NCBI RefSeq assembly: GCF_019104725.1
Contig: NZ_JAHRXF010000003.1
Span: forward strand, 239,963 to 303,962
Source of the DNA: Streptomyces corallincola
Lineage (GTDB): Bacteria; Actinomycetota; Actinomycetes; Streptomycetales; Streptomycetaceae
DNA: 64,000 nt
Direction: 5' to 3'
Each line of letters opens with the position of its first letter. Position 1 is the first letter of the stretch. The position numbers and the translations under genes are program-made. Of the stretch, positions 39,130 to 46,756 are shown piece after piece. The notes below the pieces were generated by a model, which worked only from the letters and a program-made list of their open reading frames with translations, was not told where the DNA came from and did no database searches.

Positions 39130-40866
39130 ATGGGCGACAACCATCACAAGGCGGACCTGGACCGCGTCAACGGCCAGAACTCGCTCACCGACGTGGTGCG
39201 GACGCTGGACGACCTCCCGCCGATGGGACCCGCCAACGGCATGATCCGGGTGGCGCTCGGAACCACCACGTACGGCAGGGCGGTCGCCGGGCAGACCGAT
39301 TTCGGCCACCGCGATCTTCCGCTCAACCGGATGATCGATCTGGTGGAGCAGACCGACCCGGAAGACCTCGAATCCTCCGGCAAGGCCCTCTGGGACGCGC
39401 GCGACGCCATCGCCTCGGCGGCCGAGGAACTCCGCGGCCACATCGACAAGGTCGAGTGGGTCGGTGACTCCGGCTCGGCCTTCCGGGACTGGGGCGCGGG
39501 CCTCGTCACCAACACCACCCACCTGAGCGAGTTCGCGGGCGCGGCCGGTGACCAGATCAGCGCCGCCGCGGTCGGTCTCTCGTCCGTACGCAGTGCCATG
39601 CCCGCACGGGACACCGAGGCGAACCGCAAGCGGCCGGACCACTTCACCGCCGACGAGAAGACCACGGACAAGGCCGGTTACACCGCCGCGGTGCGCGTCG
39701 AGAAGGACCGCCAAGAGGCGATCAACCAGATGAACCGGCTCGCCTCGTACTACGCGGTGTCCGAAGAGGTCCTGTCCGGGCTTCCGGCGAAGGACGCGAC
39801 GCCCACGTTCACGACCATGCCGGACGTGGGGGTTCCTCCGCCCAAGGACACAGACTGGGCTCCCGGCGTGCCGCCGAGGGCAGGGGGCGGACACGGCGGC
39901 GGACCGGGTTCCGTCGCTCCACCGTCACACCACGCCCTGGCGGTCGGAAACGACGGCTCGCACACGGCGGACACCAGCGCGCCGCCGTCTCACGTCGCAC
40001 TCGGCACTCCCCACCAGCCCGACGCGCCGATCCGTACGCACATCGACACGGCGGGCACCCTGCCCTCGTCCACTTCGGTCCCCGTCACCGGCCACACCCC
40101 ACCCGTTGCCGGTGCCCCGGCCGCCGGTGGCGTCCAACCGCCGTTCGTGGGCGGTCCCTTGCCCACCGCGTCGTCGGGGCGTGGGCTGAACGGAGCCAAG
40201 GGCCTGAACAACGGCCCCTTGTCCGCCCGAGGTCGCGCGGGAGGTGTCGGTTCGGCCGAGGGCGGCGCGCGTGCCACGGGCCGGGCCTCCGCGAACCAGG
40301 TGGGCCGCGCCACGGCGCCGGGAGAATCCCTCTCCAGAGGCCTGGGCGCGAAGCCGGGCACCACCGGCCAGGGAGTCACCGGGGGCGCTCCGCGTCCCGG
40401 CGGAGTGGGAGCGCCGCGCGGCAACGGGCTGGCGACCGGCGCCGGCCGTTCGAACGGCGTCATCGGCGGCCGTCCCACCTCCACCACGGGCGGTCCCGGA
40501 TCGCGCATTCCCCGGGGCACGGTCATCGGCCGCGAGGGCGCCCCCGGCGCCCGGCCCGCCAGTGGCCGACCCGTCCAGCGCGGTGTGCTCGGGGCGCCCG
40601 AGGGCGCGACGGGCACCGGCAGGTCGGGCACTGGCACGTCCGGGGCCGTGACCGGCAAGCCGACGTCACGCACGTCCGCCGCGAACGCCGAGCGCAAGGG
40701 CCTCACCCGTGGTGGTGCCGGTCTCGTACGAGGCCCCGGCCGCAAGGACAGGTCCAGGGACGAGGAGACCGAGGAAGGCGCGCCGCGCCCGGACTACCTG
40801 GTCGAGGACGAAGAGACGCACCTGCCCGAGAACCAGCGGCGCGACGTGCCGCCGGTGGTCAACTGA
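39130..40866 (+). CDS. EspB/PPE-like type VII secretion substrate
   Basis: 578 residues. The N-terminal ~235 residues are helical with a WxG turn (VEWVGDSGSAFRDWGAGL) and ALWDARDAIASAAEELRGHIDK, like WXG100/PPE secretion domains. From about 240 the chain is disordered and rich in Gly, Pro, Ser, Thr and Arg. It ends in an acidic tail with DYLVEDEETHLPENQRR and PPVVN; I recall similar YLVEDEET tails on other Streptomyces ESX-linked proteins. It lies between a PE-like partner and a second mycosin. The set resembles mycobacterial EspB, which is exported and trimmed by its mycosin. Function beyond export is unknown. Confidence 0.72.
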   Translation: MGDNHHKADLDRVNGQNSLTDVVRTLDDLPPMGPANGMIRVALGTTTYGRAVAGQTDFGHRDLPLNRMIDLVEQTDPEDLESSGKALWDARDAIASAAEELRGHIDKVEWVGDSGSAFRDWGAGLVTNTTHLSEFAGAAGDQISAAAVGLSSVRSAMPARDTEANRKRPDHFTADEKTTDKAGYTAAVRVEKDRQEAINQMNRLASYYAVSEEVLSGLPAKDATPTFTTMPDVGVPPPKDTDWAPGVPPRAGGGHGGGPGSVAPPSHHALAVGNDGSHTADTSAPPSHVALGTPHQPDAPIRTHIDTAGTLPSSTSVPVTGHTPPVAGAPAAGGVQPPFVGGPLPTASSGRGLNGAKGLNNGPLSARGRAGGVGSAEGGARATGRASANQVGRATAPGESLSRGLGAKPGTTGQGVTGGAPRPGGVGAPRGNGLATGAGRSNGVIGGRPTSTTGGPGSRIPRGTVIGREGAPGARPASGRPVQRGVLGAPEGATGTGRSGTGTSGAVTGKPTSRTSAANAERKGLTRGGAGLVRGPGRKDRSRDEETEEGAPRPDYLVEDEETHLPENQRRDVPPVVN

Positions 40867-40891
40867 GCTTTCGACGAGGACACGGAACACG

Positions 40892-42202
40892 ATGAAGTCA
40901 TCTACCGGCCGACGGCCCCATCACGCCCTGCCGCGGACGTCGCGTCGCGTCGGAGCGGCGGGCGCGGTCCTCGGCGTCCTGGCAGCCGTGACCGTCGGCT
41001 TCGCTCCGGGTGCCTCCGCGTCCGACGCCCAGTCGAAGCAGTGGTATCTGGGACCGATGCAGGTCGAGCAGATGTGGAAGGTCAGCACCGGCAAGGGGGT
41101 CAAGGTCGCTGTCCTCGACACCGGAGTGAACGCGGACACCCCGTCCCTCAAGGGGCAGGTACTGACCGGCGAGACTCCCGCGTCCGTCGCCTACCACGCG
41201 ACCCGTGACTACATGGGTCACGGAACGACGATGGCGGAACTCATCGCGGGCACGGGGGCCGACGGCGGCCTGAAGGGCATCGCCCCCGGTGCGAAGATCG
41301 TGCCCTACCGAATCCTGCTCGACAGTCTGACCGACTCCGCGGAGCGCAAGAAGACCCCCTCGGCCGAGGAGGCGATCCGCGCGGCTGCCGACACCGACGT
41401 GAAGATCATCAGCATGTCTTTCGGTGCCGTGGCGCCGACCGCGGATGAAGAAGCGGCCATCGACTACGCGGCGTCCAAGGGCAAGCTGCTGATCGCATCG
41501 GCCGGCAACAAGGGGACCTCGCCGGGCGACACCATCGGCTACCCGGCCCGCTACCCCTACGTGGTCGGAGTGGCCGCCGTCGATCAGGCCAGTACCGTCT
41601 CGAAGTTCTCCTCGTCCGGAGGCGCGGTGGACCTCGCTGCTCCCGGCCAGGGGTTCCCCGGCTGGTGCGACGACACCTTCCGCGCGTACTGCGACAACAG
41701 GAACGGTACGAGTCCCGCCGCCGCCATCACCTCCGGCTCCGCCGCCCTCATCTGGTCCGCGCACCCCGACTGGTCGGTGAACCAGGTCACGCGCGCGCTG
41801 ATCGACACGGCGGGGCGGACGTGGTCGAAGAGCAACCCGAGCAAGTACCTGGGATACGGGACGATCCGCCCCCGGCTCGTGCTGGCGGACTCCCACTACG
41901 ACGCGGGCGCGGCGAACGTGGACCCGCTGGGTGTGGAGAACATCGGGGATCTCCTCGCCAAGTCCGCGGGGTCGGCCGCATCCGCCAAGGGGGCGACGCC
42001 CGCCACGCCCTCCTCCTCCGCGTCAACCCCGTCACAATCCGCGCAGAAGGCTTCGACCGGCGGGACGGCCGCCGCAGGATCGAGTGCGGAGACGCGGAAG
42101 GACGACAGCGGCACCCTGTGGATCGTGCTCGGGGCCGCGGCGGCCGTGATCGTGGTCTGCGGTGCCGGATTCGCCGTCATGCGGGCACGCCGTACCGGGT
42201 GA
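40892..42202 (+). CDS. second mycosin-like S8 protease
   Basis: 436 residues from ATG at 40892. Signal peptide (AGAVLGVLAAVTVGFAPGASAS). Intact subtilisin triad: D76 in AVLDTGVN, H110 in MGHGTTMAE, S274 in NGTSPAAAITSG; the oxyanion Asn in ASAGNKG. A Cys pair (WCDDTFRAYC) may be a disulfide near the active site. A Ser/Thr/Ala-rich linker and C-terminal membrane helix (WIVLGAAAAVIVVCGAGFAVM) with basic RARRT anchor it. It lies between the EspB-like substrate and the esx pair, so it may process that substrate, distinct from the eccB-linked mycosin. Confidence 0.9.
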   Translation: MKSSTGRRPHHALPRTSRRVGAAGAVLGVLAAVTVGFAPGASASDAQSKQWYLGPMQVEQMWKVSTGKGVKVAVLDTGVNADTPSLKGQVLTGETPASVAYHATRDYMGHGTTMAELIAGTGADGGLKGIAPGAKIVPYRILLDSLTDSAERKKTPSAEEAIRAAADTDVKIISMSFGAVAPTADEEAAIDYAASKGKLLIASAGNKGTSPGDTIGYPARYPYVVGVAAVDQASTVSKFSSSGGAVDLAAPGQGFPGWCDDTFRAYCDNRNGTSPAAAITSGSAALIWSAHPDWSVNQVTRALIDTAGRTWSKSNPSKYLGYGTIRPRLVLADSHYDAGAANVDPLGVENIGDLLAKSAGSAASAKGATPATPSSSASTPSQSAQKASTGGTAAAGSSAETRKDDSGTLWIVLGAAAAVIVVCGAGFAVMRARRTG

Positions 42203-42253
42203 CGGGACAGCACCGGACAGACCGACCGAGAAACCGACAGAGAAGGGGCTGAC

Positions 42254-42601
42254 ATGGCTGACAAGCAGAAGCTCGAAGATGCCGCGGTAATCCAGCTGCA
42301 GAAGCAGATGTCCGAGAAGTACGAGGGCATCCGCAAGCGTGTGCACAGCCTGCAGGGCGTCATCGACGGCCTCGAAGGCCAGTGGCAGGGCATCGGCCGC
42401 GCCGCGTTCGACAAGAAGCAGTACGAGATCAACGAGTCGCTGAAGAACATCGGTGACATCCTCGGCGACGTCATCGAGGCGATGACCGCCACCCGCAACA
42501 TCAAGGACAGCAAGGAGGACGAGGTCCGCTCGTCCGTCAACAAGATCGACGTCCGCGACGGCGCGAGCTCGATGCCGTCGTCCGCCCTCAGCTCCTACTG
42601 A
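42254..42601 (+). CDS. esxB: WXG100 protein EsxB-like
   Basis: 115 residues. Helix-turn-helix with the central W-x-G turn (LEGQWQGIGRAAFDKKQYEINESLKN). Flanking helices of ~40 residues each. A longer charged C-terminal tail (DSKEDEVRSSVNKIDVRDGASS) exceeds the usual ~100-residue length. Forms a dimer with the next protein and is exported by the ESX system. The esxB name follows the gene order I recall for S. coelicolor (esxB before esxA). A GAGAAGGGG site precedes it; 51 bases after the second mycosin. Confidence 0.85.
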   Translation: MADKQKLEDAAVIQLQKQMSEKYEGIRKRVHSLQGVIDGLEGQWQGIGRAAFDKKQYEINESLKNIGDILGDVIEAMTATRNIKDSKEDEVRSSVNKIDVRDGASSMPSSALSSY

Positions 42602-42678
42602 GCGAGCGGAACCGGGCATCCGCCGCTCGGGTACGCGGCGCGGCCACCAGACATTTCAGCGAGACGAGGTAGACACGC

Positions 42679-42978
42679 ATGGCCAACAACAACGAGGGGC
42701 TGTCCGTCACTTATGACGGACTCGACATCGCCGCCACCACCATCGGCAACGAGGCCAAGCAGCTCGAAGCGGACCTCCAGGAACTGCGCGGACTGGTGAC
42801 GAAGAGCCTGCAGTACTGGGAGGGCCAGGCGCAGAACACCTTCCACGACAAGCTGCACCGCTGGGACAAGGAGGCGCAGGACATCCACCAGGCGCTGACC
42901 GGCATCGGCCAGGTCGTCCACAGCTCCGGCGGTACGTACATGGAGGGCGACAAGAAGGCCTCCAGCTACTTCCAGTAG
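42679..42978 (+). CDS. esxA: WXG100 protein EsxA-like
   Basis: 99 residues. Helical hairpin with W-E-G turn (SLQYWEGQAQNTFHDKLHRWDKEAQDIHQAL). The C-terminal tail has a YxxxD secretion signal, TYMEGDKK. Partner of the WQG protein 77 bases upstream. Last gene of the esx operon, followed by a strong hairpin. Confidence 0.88.
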   Translation: MANNNEGLSVTYDGLDIAATTIGNEAKQLEADLQELRGLVTKSLQYWEGQAQNTFHDKLHRWDKEAQDIHQALTGIGQVVHSSGGTYMEGDKKASSYFQ

Positions 42979-43018
42979 GCCGACAGGTCCGCGGGACGGC
43001 GTAGGTCAGGAACGACGA

Positions 43019-43051
43019 CAGGGTGGGCGCGCACGGGAGGCGCCCACCCTG
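43019..43051. terminator. hairpin terminator of the esx operon
   Basis: Perfect 12-bp inverted repeat CAGGGTGGGCGC / GCGCCCACCCTG, 9-base loop; also serves the convergent lipoprotein gene. Confidence 0.8.
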
Positions 43052-43073
43052 TTCGTGTACTCCGGCCGTCGGC

Positions 43074-43622
43074 TCAACCGCTGGGCCGAGTGCACCACTT
43101 GGACGCCGAGGTCGCCTCGGTGTACTCCGTTATGGCCTTCTGCAAGGCCGCCGTGTCCACCGTTCCGTCTTCCTTCCGGATCATCGTGAACACCGCGTGC
43201 CCCTCCTTCTCCATCGCCCGGCACGGGACATGCCCGACGGCGCTCGACTCCGCGATGACGTAGTCGGGCAGTTCCTTCCTGATGCTCTTGGCCGACAGGT
43301 TGTACGTGCCGTAGGCGACGTCGTGCAGTGTCGTGTCGGAGTCCCTCTGTTCGACGATGCCGGTCACAGCGATCTTCCCGTCGATCATGACGTGGCACAG
43401 CGTGAACCCGAGGGGCCCGCTCTTCGCCGACGTGAGCTTGTCCCCGCCGGGGAGCAGCGGTTCGAGCGCGCCGGGTGACACCGGGGTACCGCACAGCGAG
43501 GAGGGAACGGCGTACTCGCGTTTCTTCGGCTTCTCCTGCGAGGAACAGGACGTCGTGGTCAGGCCGACCGCCAGGACCGCGGCGGTAGTGGCCCACAGGG
43601 CTCGGGTTCTTCTCTGGGGCAT
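43074..43622 (-). CDS. putative lipoprotein, possible immunity partner of the upstream effector candidate
   Basis: 182 residues. Lipoprotein signal RALWATTAAVLAVGLTTTSC with lipobox TTSC. The mature domain carries further cysteines (SSLCGTPV, TLCHVM, PCRAME, WCTRP), likely two disulfides, and strand-like segments (GFTLCHVMIDGKIAVTGIVEQ, DYVIAESSAVGHVPCRAM). It is the last gene of a three-gene minus-strand operon, 14 bases from the 761-residue gene. An outward-facing lipoprotein next to a secreted effector candidate fits immunity, but no family supports this. Confidence 0.65.
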   Translation of the reverse strand: MPQRRTRALWATTAAVLAVGLTTTSCSSQEKPKKREYAVPSSLCGTPVSPGALEPLLPGGDKLTSAKSGPLGFTLCHVMIDGKIAVTGIVEQRDSDTTLHDVAYGTYNLSAKSIRKELPDYVIAESSAVGHVPCRAMEKEGHAVFTMIRKEDGTVDTAALQKAITEYTEATSASKWCTRPSG

Positions 43623-43636
43623 TCTCGGATTCCTGG

Positions 43637-45922
43637 CTAGGGGATCTCGGTCGTGAGGTCGTCGGCCATGTGTCTGCCGTTCGCCGCGGCGCTGTCGAGG
43701 CCGTCCTGGGTGCCGTCCATCGCCCAGCCGCCGACCCGGTCGGCGTCGGGCAGGTGGTGCGCCTTCGCTGCCTCGATGGCAGCCTGTTGTGCCATCAGCA
43801 TGTTGGTCTTGCGGCTTCTTTCCCACAGTTGGCCCGCTTTCAGGCCGGAGTCGTCGAGGTGAGAGCCCTCGACGTCCTTGAACCACTCCCCGAGAGCGAC
43901 ACTCGTCGCCGTTCCCGCGGCACCGCCCGCCACCGCGCCCACGGCCGGTGAGGCGATGAAGCTGGTCCCCACTCCCACGCCGGTGCCGATGACGCCGCCC
44001 GCCACGTTCTGCCACTGGGAGACGGCGTGGTCGTAGTCGTCGTCCTGCTGCTTGGCATCACCGAGCACCGCCTCCTGGCGGCCGATGCCCAGGGTGCCCC
44101 CGATCTCCGCCGAGTGCCGGGAGATCTGCTTGACGGTGTCCTCCATGCTCGCGTGGTATCGCTGGTCCTCGGGTAGGTGAGGGTTCATGTGGTAGTCCAT
44201 CAGGTTGGCCATGTACGCCTTCTGGCCGACCTCCACGGCCGCGTAGCCCTCGGGGTTCTGGCCGACGCTTATCAGGAAGCGCGAGACGTCGGCGTGGCCC
44301 AGTCGCGCCGACGCGCCCGTGACGGGGAAGAGCCGCTCGATCTCACGCCACCGGTCGGACGGCGGCTCCGGGTCCACGTCGCTGATGGCCCGGTTGATGT
44401 CGGGCAGGTACTCCGACGCCATCTGTCCCAGGCTGTCCGACATGAAGCCGCGGCCGGTGAGGCGCTCGGGGTCCTCGCTGACCGATCCGACCACCGCGGC
44501 CATCAGCCGGGCCTGCCGGTCGTTGTGCGCCGGGGTGTCCGCGGTCGGCAGTTCGCCCGCCGGGTGCCCGGTCGTGGCGGCCTCGATGGCCATCGCCAGG
44601 TTGTTCTCCCCGGTGTGGAGGCCGCCGCCCCCGAGGGTGCTCTCCTGCGGCCATTGCCGGTCCTCGAAGAGGTAGTCGAAGTTGGAGACCGCCTCCTTGT
44701 GGTCCCCGCCCTTGGGCAGATACTCCGCGTCGAGGAAGTCCGTGGCCGCGTCCGGGCTCGCGGACAGGGCTTTGAGATAGCCGTTCAGCGGGTCGGAACC
44801 ACTGTCGTCGCCCATGCGGTCGAGCCAGGGCTGCATGCCCATGTGCTGCCAGGCGAGGTTGCGGTGTTCGCCGTCGCCGGTCAGCCGCCGCTCGGTGGCC
44901 ATCAGGGCGGTGCCGTAACTCCTGAGGAAGTCGTCGTCGTAGTCCCCGGCCCGCATGAGGTTGCTCATGACCTGGAAGCCCATGACGCCGTAGCCCGTCT
45001 GCCCGCCCACGGGCTGGTCGCCGAGCGCGACCATGCGGCCCTTCCACTCGGTCATGGCGGCCGAGTCGCTGTGCGAGGCGGTGGCGAGCGTCAGGCTGAG
45101 ATCGCGCTGCAGATCGGCGTACTGGCCTACGCGGGCCTGCCCCAGCGCCGCCGCCCGGTGCGGATCGTTGAGGCCCGCCCAGAACTCCAGGGTCTTCCCC
45201 GGACCCAGGTCGGTGGCGAAGCGCTCGGCGAACAGGGAGTCACCGAGGTGCTTCTTGAGACCCGCGTCGAGCTTGTCGAAGTCGGCCGGGGTCAGATCCT
45301 CCGGCTTCTTCCCGGCGAGGGCGGCGAGTTCGTCCGCGTCCCTGACGGCGTCGGCCGCCTCGTCCCGGTCCCGGTAGCGCGCGTCGGAGAATCCGTAGGC
45401 GGTCTGATCCACCAGCGCCGTGAGCACGGTCCTGGCCGACTCGTCGCTCTCGGTGGCCCGGCCGAGGATTCCCTGGACCTCGTCCCGCAGCGCGGTGACA
45501 TCGTGCGCGCCGTGCTCCGGCGGGGTGTGTCCGGAAGCCGCACGGTCGGGGTGGACGTTCATCGTGACGGTGAACGTGCCCCTGCCGGTGTCCAGCACCG
45601 TGAGGTTCTTCTTCAGCCCCCGCTCGACGGCCCCGGCGAGCTGGGACTGGTAGCCCTTCAGCTCGCCGAGCGTGTCGCTCAGGATGGCGTGGATCGTCGT
45701 GGCCTGAGTGTGCGCGTCCTGGAACTCACCGGCCGTCCTGCCGATGAACTCACCTGTGACCTTGCTGTTCTCGCCCGCCCAGTCCGCCTTGACAGCGGCC
45801 TGGTGCAGGCTCTTCTCGGCGTCCTCCGCCAGCTCCTTCAGGCTGCGGACCATGCGTGCCCAGTCCTCGACGGCGTCGTCGAGCAGCGTGAAGTTGGCGA
45901 ACCGAAGTGTGTCCAGATCCAT
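43637..45922 (-). CDS. large WXG-type protein, putative T7SS effector (DUF6571-like)
   Basis: 761 residues. N-terminal WXG100-like hairpin: MVRSLKELAEDAEKSLHQA, turn ADWAGENSKVTGEF, then helices up to about 110. A long helical/alpha-rich middle (FWAGLNDPHRAAALGQARVGQY, GYGVMGFQVMSNLMRAGDY, YLPDINRAISDV) resembles what I recall as DUF6571. Near residues 660-700 lies a glycine-zipper-like hydrophobic stretch (GGVIGTGVGVGTSFIASPAVGAV), compatible with membrane insertion. No catalytic toxin motif seen. Preceded by a small helical gene (28 bases) and followed by a lipoprotein gene (14 bases). Confidence 0.75.
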   Translation of the reverse strand: MDLDTLRFANFTLLDDAVEDWARMVRSLKELAEDAEKSLHQAAVKADWAGENSKVTGEFIGRTAGEFQDAHTQATTIHAILSDTLGELKGYQSQLAGAVERGLKKNLTVLDTGRGTFTVTMNVHPDRAASGHTPPEHGAHDVTALRDEVQGILGRATESDESARTVLTALVDQTAYGFSDARYRDRDEAADAVRDADELAALAGKKPEDLTPADFDKLDAGLKKHLGDSLFAERFATDLGPGKTLEFWAGLNDPHRAAALGQARVGQYADLQRDLSLTLATASHSDSAAMTEWKGRMVALGDQPVGGQTGYGVMGFQVMSNLMRAGDYDDDFLRSYGTALMATERRLTGDGEHRNLAWQHMGMQPWLDRMGDDSGSDPLNGYLKALSASPDAATDFLDAEYLPKGGDHKEAVSNFDYLFEDRQWPQESTLGGGGLHTGENNLAMAIEAATTGHPAGELPTADTPAHNDRQARLMAAVVGSVSEDPERLTGRGFMSDSLGQMASEYLPDINRAISDVDPEPPSDRWREIERLFPVTGASARLGHADVSRFLISVGQNPEGYAAVEVGQKAYMANLMDYHMNPHLPEDQRYHASMEDTVKQISRHSAEIGGTLGIGRQEAVLGDAKQQDDDYDHAVSQWQNVAGGVIGTGVGVGTSFIASPAVGAVAGGAAGTATSVALGEWFKDVEGSHLDDSGLKAGQLWERSRKTNMLMAQQAAIEAAKAHHLPDADRVGGWAMDGTQDGLDSAAANGRHMADDLTTEIP

Positions 45923-45950
45923 GAGTCGGCGTCCCCGCAGTGCCTGGTGG

Positions 45951-46466
45951 TCAGTTGTTCTTCGGTGCGTGCGCCCCGTGGACCGGATTGTGCGCGCCCG
46001 GACCCCCGACCCGCTCGTCGAAACCGGCGTCGAGGGTGTCGATGCCGCTCATCCGGCGGGCGATGTACGCCTCGTCACCCGCGTGGATCTTCTTGGTGAC
46101 CTGCATGTGGTTGGAGATCTGGGCGCACGCGTCCAGCAGGGACTTCAGCTGTGTGTCCCACTTGTCCGAGACGTGCCGCAGACCGGCTCCGAGAGCGAAG
46201 CCCTGCCGGGTCAGATCGCCCGCAGCCGCATCGACGCCGGTGTTCGACAGCCGCCCCCTGTCCCACAGCTGGTTGTACAGCGTGTGCGCCGCGCCGCCGA
46301 TCTTCGTCAGGTCGGTCTGCTCGACCCTGAGGTCACCGGTCTGCGCAGGAGTCCCGGCGCCGCCACCGAGGTCGCCCGGCAACTGATCGAGGTGGATGCG
46401 CGTCCCCGCGTCCTGGCCGCGCGTGACCGCGTCCGCCTTGAGCTGTTCCCATTCATCCCACGACAT
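45951..46466 (-). CDS. small helical WXG-like partner of the effector candidate
   Basis: 171 residues from ATG at 46466 with GGGGAG ahead. SWDEWEQLKADAVTRGQDAG opens the chain; later DLTKIGGAAHTLYNQLWDRGR and GFALGAGLRHVSDKWDTQLKSLLDACAQISNHMQVTK form long helices; the end is disordered. Similar layout to type VII secretion partner proteins that precede large effectors. First gene of the minus-strand module, 290 bases downstream of eccC, so it may be transcribed with eccC. Confidence 0.7.
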   Translation of the reverse strand: MSWDEWEQLKADAVTRGQDAGTRIHLDQLPGDLGGGAGTPAQTGDLRVEQTDLTKIGGAAHTLYNQLWDRGRLSNTGVDAAAGDLTRQGFALGAGLRHVSDKWDTQLKSLLDACAQISNHMQVTKKIHAGDEAYIARRMSGIDTLDAGFDERVGGPGAHNPVHGAHAPKNN

Positions 46467-46756
46467 GGACGACAACACTCCCCGTATGCGGCTGTCCGAT
46501 GTTCGGAACCCGTCGGCTCCTGGCGTACGCAACGTAGCAAGACGGTGCCCGGCGGCGACACCCGTCCGCACTACCCGCGTCCGTCGTCAGCGGCAGCGCC
46601 CGAAGGGTCCGGTGACCGGACATCGACGGCACGTGCGCCGCCGGGTCGCTGAAGCGGCGGGCCGGGAAGCGCCACCACAGCGCCCTCCAGTCGGCGAGGT
46701 CCATGCCGCCGAGCCGGAGAGCGACCAGCACCAGGACCACGCCCCTGCCGCCCCTG

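Noticed and set aside
46467..46756. 95-residue minus-strand open frame between eccC and the helper gene
   Set aside because: It overlaps both flanking genes or their signals, has no ribosome site, and shows no recognisable pattern.
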